In this document: in pieces, positions 12,303 to 24,756 of the stretch
How the letters are laid out: each line of letters starts with the position of its first letter
Position numbering within the stretch: the first letter of the stretch is position 1
Source: Hexactinellida sp. DTS-2022
Taxonomy: Eukaryota; Porifera; Hexactinellida
Direction of reading: 5' to 3'
Length of the DNA stretch: 64,000 nucleotides
Assembly: GCA_028753945.1 (NCBI GenBank)
Contig: JAPNXP010000003.1
Location: forward strand, 2,170,001 to 2,234,000
Program-made: the position numbers and the translations under genes
The notes under the pieces: model-generated
The model's database searches: none
What the model was told of the DNA's origin: nothing
What the model saw: the letters and a program-made list of their open reading frames with translations, nothing else

Positions 12303-13494
12303 TGGTCCGTAGCCTCTCCACTGAACAGAGTTTTACTAACTAAGAGCTCAAATTTTCAGGATATGTGTCTCATGGGTTACAGATGTGCACCTGGGGTCAC
12401 GATTTATTATTACATTTTTTTGGACACATTTTTGCACCTGTTTAATATTGAAACAGGAACAATAAATAGTACCCGAAAATTAAATTTATATGCATTCGAT
12501 AGAGAATTAAATTCTACACCTTTTCACAGTGCACGAATTTTAAAATTGTACTTAGTTTGTGCCACAATTGAGTTGCAAGTTTCCTTTGTTTACTAACACT
12601 TCAGTTCAATTGAAAGTGTTAAATCTAATTCTATTGTTTCAACTCGTTATTATTATATTGATTCAACTTGTGAGATCGAGTAGGCTTCTATTTTCCAATT
12701 GAAAAAAAAGATTCTACATTCCATAACAAAGACAGATTATTTGATTATGTTTATTTCTGCTTAGAATATTCTTGCACAATGGATACATGACGAATTTAAT
12801 TCAAATTAATTCGCTCTGTGTTTAACTTATAGAGATGGTTCCAAATAGATTAGTGGGGTTAACGAGTGCGCTGAATTCAAATATGATAGTGAAATTCAAT
12901 TTAGATTAATAATTATTGCAAAAAATTGAACTTTATTTATTTTGATGTACATAAAATTGGTGTTAAATTATTAATAGATTAATTAAATATTATACTACTT
13001 ATCTAAATTTCATTAATCTCAGAAATGATATAAGATGGAAACAAACTTTCAATTGATCAATTGGTCCTTATGGCACGTGCCACCTATACAAGTGGGTCTT
13101 GACACCTTGAGGTGATGATGACATCGTCAAAAAAATGTATTTTTACAATTTTGTGAATTCGATATTTAAAATGGGTTAATTGATGTTGGGTGATGACCCA
13201 ACACTCACATAAAAAATGCTGAGTCATCTGCTATTATATTCTACTCATACTCGAATATCTCTAAAATGAAGTGACTAAATGGAAACCTCCACCACTCTAA
13301 GGGTCGATGCCTTCTGTAACACCTTTTTGAAATAATTTAACACCTTCATAGTGATGATGACATGGCGGAAAACAAAATCCAAAATTGCAGCCTGTGCCGA
13401 CAGCATGTTCCTTTGGAGGCACTATCAATAAACCACCACCAAAATATAGTGCCACCAAAGGAACATGCGTCGGCACAGGCTGCAATTTTGGATT
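12303..13494 (+). repeat. Composite repeat long unit 5 (type B)
   Basis: Same plan as the unit at 11033. Ends in a hairpin at 13376-13494 and runs directly into the next unit with no monomer between. Confidence 0.9.
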
Positions 13495-13502
13495 TTTATT
13501 TT

Positions 13503-14338
13503 TTTCTCCGTAGACGGTGCCCTGGCCAGAGCTTAATTGTTGATGGGCTGAAACTTGGCATGTAGGTGCGATGGGACCGTCTAATTTGCACCTGGGGTAA
13601 CGATTTTTGATTAAGAAATTTTTGACACATCTTTAACACCTTTCAAAATTTGTCTGGTCCATAACACAAAATATGTTTTACTAAACCCCCAAATTTTATT
13701 TCACATTTGGATTCACCATAAAATTCTGCGTCTGATGGGAGAAGAAAACTTTCAATAAAGAGTTTTATTTCTGCCATAAATGGGGGTTGAAATTTCTTTG
13801 TTTACTCACACTTCAGTTTCAGTATAACTGTTAAATCTAATTCCATTGTTTCAACTTGTAATAATTATATTGATTTAACTTGTTAAATCTTACTCTATTG
13901 ATTCAACTTGCGATAATTAAATTGATTTAACTTATAAATTGCAGCTGGCTTCTATTTAATTTACCATACAATGGATTAAATTAAATAATATAATATAAGG
14001 AATTTGTTGACTTAATTCAACTCAACCGTGGATAACAATGCTAATATAAATAACTAATAATATAATTTATTATCAATACATAATGAATGAATGGCATCAA
14101 ACTCAAGATGGTTTAAGATAGAAACAAACTTCAAATTTATCTACCGTTCCTTGTGACTCGGACCAATTAACAAATGCTTCTTCACACCTTGGACGTTGAT
14201 GACTTGGCGAAAAAAAATCCAAAATTGCAGCCTGCGCCGACAGCATGTTCCTTTGGAGGCACTATCAATAAACAACCAACAAAATATAGTGCCACCAAAG
14301 GAACATGCGTCGGCACAGGGTGCAATTTTGGATTTTTT
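13503..14338 (+). repeat. Composite repeat long unit 6 (type A)
   Basis: Type A, nearly identical to 8769-9605 (offset about 4.74 kb). Hairpin 14214-14338. Two monomers follow at 14341-14473. Confidence 0.9.
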
Positions 14339-14473
14339 TTTTACTGTGCCGACTATACTATAGTATAGTGGCCCAGTATTAGAATCACTGCCTTTATTAC
14401 TGTGCCGACTATACTATAGTATAGTGGCCCAGTATTGGAATCACTGCCTTTATTTTTATTTTTATTATTATTT

Positions 14474-15315
14474 TTTCTCCGTAGACGGTGCCCTGGCCAG
14501 AGCTTTATAGTTGATGGGCTGAAACTTGGCATGTAGTTGCGGAGGGACCGTCTAATTTGCACCTGGGGTCACGATTTTTGATTAAGAAATTTTTGACACA
14601 TCTTTAACACCTTTCAAATTTTGTCTGGTCCATAACTCAAAAATTGTTTTACTAAACCCCCAAATTTTATTTCATATTTGGATTCACCATAAAATTTTGC
14701 GTCTGATGGGAGAAGAAAACTTTTAATAAAGAGTTTTATTTCTGCCATAAATGGGGGTTGAAATTTCTTTGTTTACTCACACTTCAATTTCAGTAAAACT
14801 GTGAAATCTAATTCCATTGTTTCAACTTGTAATATTTATATTGATTTAAGTTGTTAAATCTTACACTATTGTTTCAACTTGCTACAATTATATTGATTTA
14901 ACTTGTGAATTCCAGCTGGCTTCTATTTAATTCTAGTATTACTATACAATGGATTAAATAAATTATAATAATATAAGGAATTTGTTGACTCAACTCAACC
15001 AACCGTGGATAACATTGCTAAAATAAATTCCTGATAATATATTTTATTATCAATACATAATGAATGAATGGCATTAAACTCTTGATGGTTTATGATAGAA
15101 ACTAACTTCAAATTTATCTACCGTTCCTTGTAACTCCGACCAATTAACAAATGGTTCTTCACACCTTGGGCGTTGATGACTGGGCGAAAAAAAATCCAAA
15201 ATTGCACCCTGTGCTGACAGCATGCTCCTTTGGAGGCACTATCAATAACCAACCAATAAAATATAGTGCCACCAAAGGAACATGCTGTCAGCACAGGGTG
15301 CAATTTTGGATTTTT
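14474..15315 (+). repeat. Composite repeat long unit 7 (type A), covarying hairpin
   Basis: Type A. The hairpin (15193-15315) differs from the family in both arms at the same pairs: GCACCCTGTGCTGACAGC on the left and its complement on the right. Confidence 0.9.
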
Positions 15316-15332
15316 TTTTATTATTTTTATTT

Positions 15333-16595
15333 TTTCTCCGTAGACGGTGCCCTGGCCAGAGCTTTATAGTTGATGGGCTTAAACTTTGCATGTAGGTGCG
15401 ATGGGACCGTCTAATTTGCACCTGGGGTTACGATTTTTGATTAACAAATTTTGGACACATCTTTAACACCTTTCAGAATTTGTCTGGTCCATAACTCAAA
15501 ATATGTTTTACTAAACCCCCAAATTTTATTTCATATTTGGATTCGCCATAAAATTCTGCGTCTGATGGGAGAATAAATCTTCCAATAAAGGGGTCAATTT
15601 CTGCCATAAATGGGGGTTGAAATTTCTTTGTTTACTCACACTTCAATTTCAGTAAAGTGTTAAATCTAATTCCATTGTTTCAACTTGTAATAATTATATT
15701 GATTTAACTTGTTAAATCCTACTCTAGTGATTCAACTTGCGATAATTATATTGATTCAACTTGTGAATTCAAGCTGGCTTCTATTTTGCAATTGAAAATT
15801 AAGATTATATATTTCATAACAACGACATATTATGTGATTATATTTACTTCTGCGAGAATATAATTGCACTGTTTATATACTGACGTAATTAATTATAAAT
15901 AATTCAGTTTGTATTTAACTTATATAGAAGCTTCCAATTTGTATATTAGAGGTTATCGAGTGTGCGGAATTGAAATTTGATAGATAAATTAATTAATTAA
16001 TTATTTATGACAAAATAATTGAACTTAATAATTGTATGTTGACATTGAAATTGGTGTCATATTATAAATAATATTAATAATTATTTATACTAATTAATTA
16101 AATATCATAAATCTCAGAGATCATAGAAGATAGAAACAAACTTTCAATATATCAATTGGTCCTTATGACACGTGCCACCTATACAAGTGGGTCTTGACAC
16201 CTTGAGGTGATGATGACATCGTTAAAAAAATGTGTTTTTACAATTTTGTTAATTCGATATTTAAAATGGGTTAGTTAATGTTGGTTGATGACCCAACACC
16301 CACTTAAAAAATGCTGAGTCATTACAGATTATATTCTACTGAAACTTGAATATCTCTTTAATGAAGTGAGCTGAATGGAAACTTCCACCACTCTAAAGGG
16401 TCGTTGCCTTCTGAAACACCTTTCTGAAATAATTTAACACCTTCATAGTGATGATGACATGGCGAAAAAAAAAAATCCAAAATTGCAGCCTGTGCCGACA
16501 GCATGTTCCTTTGGAGGCACTATCAATAAACCAACAACAAAATATAGTGCCACCAAAGGATCATGCGTCGGCACAGGCTGCAATTTTGGATTTTT
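15333..16595 (+). repeat. Composite repeat long unit 8 (type A/B chimera)
   Basis: Duplicate of 9691-10950 at an offset of about 5.64 kb. Hairpin 16473-16595. No monomer after it. Confidence 0.9.
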
Positions 16596-16608
16596 TTTTG
16601 TTTTTTTT

Positions 16609-17434
16609 TCTCCGTAGACGGTGCCCTGGCCTGAAGTTGATGGGCTGAAACTTGGCATGTAGGTGCGATGGGACCGTCTAATTTGCACCTGGGGTTACGA
16701 ATTTTGAATAACAAATTTTTGACACATCTTTAACACCTTTCAAAATTTGTCTGGTCCATAACTCAAAAAATATTTTACTAAACCCCAAATTTTATTCCAC
16801 ATTTGGATTCACCATAAAATTCTGCGTCTGATGGGAGAAAAAAACTTTTAATAAAGAGTTTTATTTCTGCCATTAATGGGGGTTGAAATTTCTTTGTTTA
16901 CTCACACTTCAATTTCAGTAAAACTGTGAAATCTAATTCCATTGTTTCAACTTGTAATAATTATATTGATTTAACTTGTTAAATCTTACTCTATTGATTC
17001 AACTCGCGATAATTATATTGATTCAACTTATAAATTCCAGCTGGCTTCTATTTAATTGTAGTATTACTATACAATGGATTAAATAAAATCTAATAATATA
17101 AGGAATTTATTGACTTTACTCAAATCACCGTGGATAACATTGCATAAATAAATAACTAATAATATAATTTATTATCAATACAAAATGAATGAATGACATT
17201 AAACTCAAGATGGTTTGTGATAGAAACAGACTTCAAATTTATCAACCGTTCCTTGTGGCTCGGAACAATTAACAAATGGATCATGACACCTTGAGGCGTT
17301 GATGACATCGCGAAAAAATCCAAAATTGCAGATGTCTGACAGCATGTTCCTTTGGAGGCACTTTCAATAAACCACCAACAAGATATAGTGCCACCTAAGG
17401 AACATGCGTCGGCACAGCTGCAATTTTGGATTTT
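16609..17434 (+). repeat. Composite repeat long unit 9 (type A)
   Basis: Type A. Hairpin 17318-17434 with the short arm form (right arm GGCACAGCTGC, lacking GG). Monomer 17435-17502. Confidence 0.88.
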
Positions 17435-17504
17435 TACTGTGCCGACTATACTATAGTATAGTGGCCCAGTTCTAATCTTAGTGCTTTGGTTAGTTATTAT
17501 TATT

Positions 17505-18704
17505 CTTCCGTAGCTCATCCACAGAACAGAGTTTAATTAACTAACAACCCAAATTTGCAGGACAGGTGTCTCATGGGTTACAGATGTGCACCTGGGGTCA
17601 CGATTTTTTATTAACAAATTTTGTACTTTTTTTTGACACCTTTCAAATTTTGTCTGGTCCATAACTCAAAGAATGTTATACTAAACCCCCAATTTTCTTT
17701 TCACCATTGGATTCACTATAAAATTCTCCATCTGATGGGAGATGAATGTTTTTACTAATAGGTTTGATTCATGCCATAAATTGGGGTTGAAATTTCTTTG
17801 TTTACTAACACTTCAGTTCAATTGAAAGTGTTAAATCTAATTCTATTGTTTCAACTCGTTATTATTATATTGATTCAACTTGTGAGATCGAGTAGGCTTC
17901 TATTTTCCAATTGAAAAAAAAGATTATATATTTCACAACAACGACAGATTATGTGATTATATTTACTTCTGCGAGAATATTATTGGACTGTTAATATACT
18001 GACGTAATTAATTATAATTAATTCAGTCAGTATATTACTTATATAGATGCTTATAATTTGTTTATTAGGGGTTATCGAGAGTGCTTAATTGAAATTTGAT
18101 AACAAAATAATTAATTTATTATTCATGACAAAATAATTTAATTTAATAATTGTAAGTTGACATTGAAATTGGTGTTAAATTATTAATTTATTAATTAAAT
18201 ATTTATACTAATTAATTAAATATCATAAATCTCAGAAATCAAATAAGATAGAAACAAACTTCCAATTTATCAATTGATCCTTATGCCACGTAACACCTCT
18301 ACAAGTGGGTCTTGACACCTTGAGGTGATGATGACATCGTAAAAAAAATTGTTTTCACAATTTTGTGAATTATATAATTCAAATGGGTCGGTTCGTTTTG
18401 GGTGATGACCCAGAGCTCACATAAAAAATGCTGAGTCATCAGCTATTATATTCTACTGAAACTTGAATATCTTTGAAATGAAGTGAGCATAAAAGAAATT
18501 TACAACTCACTAAGGGTCGTTGCCTTTTGAAACACCTTTCTGAAATAATTTAACACCTTCGTAGTGATGATGACATGGCGGAAAAAAAATCCAAAATTGC
18601 AGCCTGTGCCGACAGCATGTTCCATAGGAGGCACTATCAATAAACCACACCAAAATATAGTGCCACCAAAGGAACATGCGTCGGCACAGGCTGCAATTTT
18701 GGAT
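17505..18704 (+). repeat. Composite repeat long unit 10 (type B start)
   Basis: Starts TTCCGTAGCTCATCC, mixes type-A middle sequence (TTTGTCTGGTCCATAACTC) with a type-B body. Hairpin 18590-18704. Confidence 0.88.
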
Positions 18705-18713
18705 TTTATTATT

Positions 18714-19039
18714 CTTCCGTAGCCACTCCACAGAACAGAGTTTTATCAACTAAGAGCCCAAATTTTTAGGATGGGTGTCTCATGGGTTACAGATGTGCAC
18801 CTGGGGTTACGATTTTTGATTAAATTTTTTTGGACACATCTTTAACACCTTTCAAAATTTGTCTTGTCCATAACTCAAAATATGTTTTAATAAACCCCAA
18901 AATTTTATTTAATATTTAGATTCATCTCCAAAATTGCAGCTGTGCTGACAGCATGTCCCATTGGAGGCACTATCAATAAACAACCAACAAAATATAGTGC
19001 CACCAAAGGAACATGCGTCGGCACAGCTGCAATTTTGGA
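18714..19039 (+). repeat. Composite repeat long unit 11, internally deleted
   Basis: Only about 200 bp of 5' sequence joined directly to a hairpin (18929-19039) at GATTCATCTCCAAAATTGC. The body is missing. Confidence 0.88.
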
Positions 19040-19043
19040 TTTT

Positions 19044-20271
19044 TATTTCTCCGTAGACGGTGCCCTGGCCACACCTGTATACATTGGGGGCTGAAACTTG
19101 GCATGCAGGTTCGGAGTGACCGTCTAATTTGCACCTGGGGTTACGATTTTTGATCAACTAATTTTAACACCTATTCAAACTAATTATGGCTATTACATGA
19201 AATCATACCTTGTCAATTTGATAAAATTTTCACATTGGATAGCAAATTTAATTTTACACCTTTTGGAAAATCAAAAATATTCAACTTTGCGTTAATTTTT
19301 GCCACAAATCGGGGTTTAAATTTCTTTGTTTACCCACACCTCCATTTCAGTAAAACTGTTAAATCTAATTCCATTGTTTCAACTTGTAATAAATATATTG
19401 ATTAAACTTGTTAAATCTTACACTATTGTTTAAACTTGCGATAATCATATTGATTCAACTTGTGAGATCGAGTAGGCGTCTATTTTCTAATTGAAAACTA
19501 AGATATTACATTCCTTAACAACGACAGGTTATGTGTTTATATTTACTTCTGCGTGAATACTCTGCACAATGGATACACTGACATAATTAATCGCTCTGTC
19601 TTTAACTTATAGAGACTGTTCCAATTAGATTATTGGGGTTATCGAGTGTGCGGAATTCAAATATTATAATGAAATTTAATTAAAATTAATAATAATTGCA
19701 AATAATTGAACTTCATTTATTTTGCTATACATAATAATGGTGATAAATAATTAATAAATAAATAATTATTTATAATGATTTGATAAATAGCATTAATCTC
19801 AGAGATTATACAAGATTGAGACAAACTTCCAGTGTATCAATTGATCCTTATGCCAAGTAGCACCTCTGCAAATGTGTCTTGACACCTTGAGGTGCTAATG
19901 ACATCCTCAAAAAAATGAGTTTTGACAATTTTGTGAATTATATAATTCGAATGGGTTGGTTGGTGTTTGGTGATTACTCAACACGCACATAAAAATGCTG
20001 AGTCATCAACTATTATATTCAACTCAAACTAGAATATCTCTAAAATTAAGTGAGCTAAATGGAAACTTTCACCACTCTAAGGGTCGATGCCTTCTGAAAC
20101 ACCATTCTGAGATAATTCAACACCTTCATGGTGATGATGACATGGCGAAAAAAAATCGAAAATTGCAGCTGTGCCGACAGCATGTTCTTTGGAGGCACTA
20201 TCAATAAATCACCACCACAATATAGTGCCACCAAAGGAACATGCGGCGGCACAGGCTGCAATTTTGGATTT
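19044..20271 (+). repeat. Composite repeat long unit 12 (variant)
   Basis: Opens with CTGGCCACACC and has a distinct block around 19155-19270 (TTTTAACACCTATTCAAAC) in place of the usual TTTGTCTGGTCCATAA block. Hairpin 20149-20271, monomer 20274-20335. Confidence 0.85.
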
Positions 20272-20336
20272 TTATTACTGTGCCGACTATACTTTAGTAT
20301 AGTGGCTCAGTTCTAATCTTACTGCCTTTATTATTA

Positions 20337-20654
20337 TTTCTCCGTAGACGGTGCCCTGGCCACACCTTTATACAATGAGGGCTGAAACTTGGCATGTAGG
20401 TTCGAAGTGACCGTCTAATTTACACCTGGGGTTACGATTTTTTATCAAATAATTTTAACACCTATTTAAACTAATTATGGCTCATTACATGAAATCATAC
20501 CTTGTGAACTTGATAAAATTTAATATTTGGATAGCTAATTTAATTCTACACCTTTTGGAAAAATCACAAATATTCAACTGTGTGTTGTTTATGCCATAAT
20601 TGGGGTGCCAATCTCCTCTATTTCCTCGCACTTCAAATTCAGTAAACATTAAAA
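20337..20654 (+). repeat. Composite repeat long unit 13, cut at an inversion boundary
   Basis: Same variant as the unit at 19044, running only to the hairpin at 20654, after which the family continues on the opposite strand. Confidence 0.85.
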
Positions 20655-21508
20655 AATCCAAAATTGCAGCCTGTGCCGACGCATGTTCCTTTGGTAGCAC
20701 TATATTTTGTAGGTTGTTTATTGATAGTGCCTCCAAAGGCTACATGCTGTCGGCACAGGCTGCAATTTTGGATTTTATTTTCGCCTAGTCATCAACGCCT
20801 CAAGATGTCAAGAACCATTTGTTAATTAATTGTTCCAAGTCACAAGGAACGGTAGATAAATTTGAAGTTTGTTTCTATTCATAAACCATGTTGAGTTAAT
20901 GAGTTTAATGCCATTCATTCATTATGTATTGATAATAAATTATACTATTAGTTATTTATTTTAGCAATGTTATCCACGGTGATTTGAGTAAAGTCAATAA
21001 ATTCCTTATATTATTAGATTTTATTTAATCCATTGTATAGTAATACTACAATTAAATAGAAGCCAGCTGGAATTTATAAGTTAAATCAATATATTTATCG
21101 CGAGTTGAATCAATAGAGTAAGATTTAACAAGTGAAATCAATATAATTATTACAAGTTGAAACAATGGAATTAGATTTCACAGTTTTACTAAATTGAAGT
21201 GTGAGTAAACAAAGAAATTTCAACCCCAATTTATGGCAGAAATTAAACCCTTTATTGAAAGTTTTCTTCTCCCATCAGAAGCAGAGTTTTATGGTGAATC
21301 CAAAGGTAAATAAAAAGTATATAAAAAGTATAACATTTTTTGAGTTATGGACCAGACATAATTTGAAAGGTGTTAAAGATGTGTCAAAAATTTCTTAATC
21401 AAAAATCGTAACCCCAGGTGCAAATTAGACGGTATTAACGCACCTACATGCCAAGTTTCAGCCAATCAACTATAAAGCTCTGGCCAGGGCACCGTCTAAG
21501 GAGAAAAA
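20655..21508 (-). repeat. Composite repeat long unit 14, inverted
   Basis: Reverse-complement type-A unit. Its hairpin (20654-20777) abuts the truncated unit before it, and its start (GGCACCGTCTAAGGAGAA on the plus strand) is at 21489-21508. The loop of the hairpin is also inverted (GGTTGTTTATTGATAG). Confidence 0.9.
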
Positions 21509-21527
21509 TACAAAAAGAATAATAATA

Positions 21528-22603
21528 TCCATACTATTAAAACACAAGCCTGGGTGGGTATGTATGTGTACACTAACCAGCCAAAAGTATTTGAACAATT
21601 GTAATTTGAATGCAGACACAATAGTCGTCTGGTAACTTATTAATGGCTGGTCAAACTACTCTGAAATGATTATAATATCTTGCTATAGTTATAAAGTAAA
21701 TTATATTTTGAATCCATGTCATTTTAGTCAATATCCATGAAGTGGCATGTGTATCTGCCACGTGCCACTTGTGGCACAAGTGGCACAAATGGGAATGTGG
21801 CTGTAATTCAGTTGAAAATTAACTTATTGATTTGAAATTATGTAACTAGAGTAATTCGAACATGTGGAATTCAAATCTGCAATCAGAACTTCTATATTCT
21901 CATTAAATCTTGATGATCAGAAATTATATATTTAATTAGCTAATTATATAGTTAATGAGTTTAACACCTCCATATATACGTAAATTCAAAAAAATTGCTA
22001 TTTTATTATACTTTACATATCGTTTTATGTAAATTGCATTGTTGATGCATCTACCAATGCTGTTATGCTGCTAGAAGCTTGAATGTATAAATACAAATTA
22101 TTGCTGTTCAAATACTTTTGGCCGGTTAGTGTATATATTTGTTTGTATGTTACGAGTTGATTGAAGAAAGTGGACGGTTTCCAAATGTGATTTTTGGCAT
22201 ATAGGGGTAACTTTTGGCACCCGTCAACAAGTTGAGGTTTCCACTCAAAATTTCTCACACCTCGACAAGTTATTACGTCATTGTCACATTTCGAGAACCC
22301 TGAAAATTCACTTAATCGCACATAATTCCCGCCCTCTAAGAGCTAAAAATCTGAAAATATAATAGAACATGTACATTAATGATGCGGACACGTTGACGTT
22401 GGTCACACCAGATTGCCAATATGCTTACTCATTATCGCATGATGACGTAATCACAAAAATTTGACATTGTTAAATTTGACATTTTAGGCCTATTTACGCT
22501 TTATAATCAATATTAGGAGTATATAAACCACACACCAACCGCTTCGCGGTTGGTGTGTGGTTGTGTTCTGCCGCGAAGCGACCTAGCAAGCGAAGCGCGC
22601 TAG
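21528..22603 (+). mobile_element. Non-autonomous Helitron, CTAG-T end
   Basis: Starts TCCATACTATTAAAACAC after A, ends with a hairpin-rich tail (ACCGCTTCGCGGT at about 22537) and GCGAAGCGCGCTAG followed by T. Canonical Helitron signatures. A related copy is at 35210-36062. It sits in the (TTA)n spacer between the inverted unit and its monomers. Confidence 0.85.
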
Positions 22604-22604
22604 T

Positions 22605-22739
22605 TAATATTAAAGGCAGTAAGATTAGAACTGGGCCACTATACTATAGTATAGTCGGCACAGTAATAATATCGATAATAATAAAGGCAGTGATTTCAAT
22701 ACTGGGCCACTATACTATAGTATAGCCGGCACAGTAAAA
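22605..22739 (-). repeat. Two inverted 54-60 bp monomers
   Basis: Reverse-complement monomers with the ACTATACTATAGTATAGT core, continuing the inverted segment past the Helitron. Confidence 0.92.
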
Positions 22740-23385
22740 ATTCGATTGTTTCAATTTGTAATAAATATAGTGACTAGACTTGTTAAATCTTACTCTTTTG
22801 TTTCCACTCTACTTGTGAGTTCACTGGCTTTTTAATTGTAGTATTTATATACAATGGATTAAAGCAAATTAAATTCATTCATTAATTTGTAGAGAGTTAA
22901 CTCAACTCACCGTGGATAAATTGCTAAAATAATTAACTATATATTTCATTTATTAATTATTATCTATAGATTCTATACCTGATTGATTAAATATCATAAA
23001 TCTCAAGAGATGATATAAGATAGAAACAAACTTTAAATTTATCAATTGGTCTTTATGCCACGTACCACGTATACAAATGGGTCTTGACACCTTTAGGTGA
23101 TGATGACATCGTCAAAAAATTGGGAGTTTTAACAATTTAGTAAATTTTATATTTCGAATGGGTTGGTTGGTGTTGGATGAACACCCAACACGCATATAAA
23201 AAATGCTGACTCATCACCTATAATATTCTACAGAAACTGAATTTCTCTAAAATGAAGTGAGCTAAAGGAAATTTAACCAATCTAAGGGTCGTTGCCGTCC
23301 GAAACACGTCCTTAAATAATTTAACACCTTCATTGTCATGATGACATGGCGAAAAGAAACCAAAATTGCAGCTGTGCCATCATCA
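22740..23385 (+). repeat. Composite repeat 3' portion with collapsed hairpin
   Basis: Plus-strand unit lacking its 5' half. At 23352-23385 only the outer few bases of the left hairpin arm remain (CCAAAATTGCAGCTGTGCC), with no right arm. Confidence 0.8.
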
Positions 23386-23732
23386 ATTTATTTATTTTTC
23401 TCCGTAGTCGGTGCCCAGGCCAGAGCTTTATAGTTGATGGCCTGAAACTTGGCATGTAGGTGCGGATGGACCGTCTAATTTGCACCTGGGGTTACGATTT
23501 TTGATTAACACGTTTTGGAAACATTTTTCACACCTTTCAAAATTTGTCTGGTCCATAACTCACATATGTTTTACTAAACCACCAAATTTTATTTCATATT
23601 TGGATTCATCATAAAATTCTGCGTCTGATGGGAGAAGAAATTTTTTAAAAGGGTTTATTTCTGCCATAAATGGGGGTTGAAATTTCTTTGTTTACTCACA
23701 ATTCAATTTCAGTAAAACTATTAAATCTCAAT

Positions 23733-24292
23733 AATCATTGAGATAGTGAGTCATTACCTAATAATGAATTAAGTGTTAATTATCTCATTATCTCAAAAAT
23801 TATTAGTTAGGCATATAAAATGTATAATCGATGAATAGGAAGGACAGATCAGTAGCAGCCTAGTTTACATAACATTCATAGTTTTTGAGTTATGGCACAT
23901 TTAGGAAATCTACATTTTCAATGGCAACCGAGGAATGTGCAACATTCCATTTATAATTTCGATACATTTTATTCTACTACTTCTGGGTATAACCATGTTC
24001 CAATTTAGAACATTTAGAACGCGTTTAACTATGTTAAAAGTATGTAGAAAAACAAGATAATTCGAAGCCAAAATTACCATAACGTCATCAGATGATGACA
24101 TATCACAATTCTGGAGGGTGCTATGTATACCTGGATACCATATTCCTATATAGTTATAATACACTTTTCAGCTCTATCATTGCTAATTATTGGGATAAAG
24201 ATCAATTCTCCATTTTTCAATGCACTTTAAGTAATCCATGGTACACAAAATTTTCGCTTAGCACTCAGGCCTTTTATATCGAAGGTCACGAT
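23733..24292. other. Unidentified insert in a composite unit
   Basis: No coding frame supported. Its last 210 bp (24085-24292) match 42713-42925, which also lies directly before a composite unit, so it may be a flanking or terminal part of the same family. Boundaries have no clear duplication. Confidence 0.5.
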
Positions 24293-24532
24293 TGATTAAA
24301 CTTGTTAAATCTTACTCTATTGATTCAACTCGCGATAATTATATTGAATTAACTTATAAATTCCAGCTGGCTTCTATTTAATTGTAGTATTACTATTTAA
24401 TGAATTAAAACAAATTAAATTAAATAAGGAATTTGTTGACTTAATTCAACTCAACCGTGGATAACATTGCGAAAATAGTTAACTAATAATATAATTTATT
24501 ATCAATACATAATGAATTAATGGCATTAAACC

Positions 24533-24702
24533 AGGCCTTCATCTAGCCCTAAGAGATCCGCGCACCCTAGGTGATGTTGATTTTTCAATGGCGCACCCAA
24601 ATTTGCCCAAATCGTACATTTACCAAAAAAGACCAAAAATAGTATTAGAAATACTCTGGGTGCGCACTGCGCACCCAAATTAATTCCAATTTCACGCACC
24701 AT
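24533..24702. other. Insert replacing a left hairpin arm
   Basis: Sequence rich in GCGCACCC motifs (24570, 24592, 24660, 24672) on both strands. It replaces the left arm and loop of the unit's hairpin. Source not recognised. Confidence 0.45.
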
Positions 24703-24756
24703 TGCCACCAAAGGAACATTCGTCGGCACAGGCTGCAATTTTTGATTTGATTTTGA

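Larger units (their letters stand above)
23398..24756 (+). repeat. Composite repeat unit interrupted by two insertions
   Basis: Unit sequence at 23398-23732, 24293-24532 and 24703-24756 (right hairpin arm only). The intervening segments 23733-24292 and 24533-24702 are foreign. Confidence 0.8.

Noticed and set aside
8427-20788. Many 60-120 codon open frames containing CRQHVPLEALSINN or similar peptides
   Set aside because: They are translations of the hairpin at the end of each composite unit, read on both strands; the palindrome produces mirror-image frames. Not genes.
22025-22321. Open frame of 98 codons on the minus strand, with a related one at 35211-35450
   Set aside because: Both lie inside non-autonomous Helitrons and are conserved only because the elements are copies of each other. 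No protein family is recognisable.
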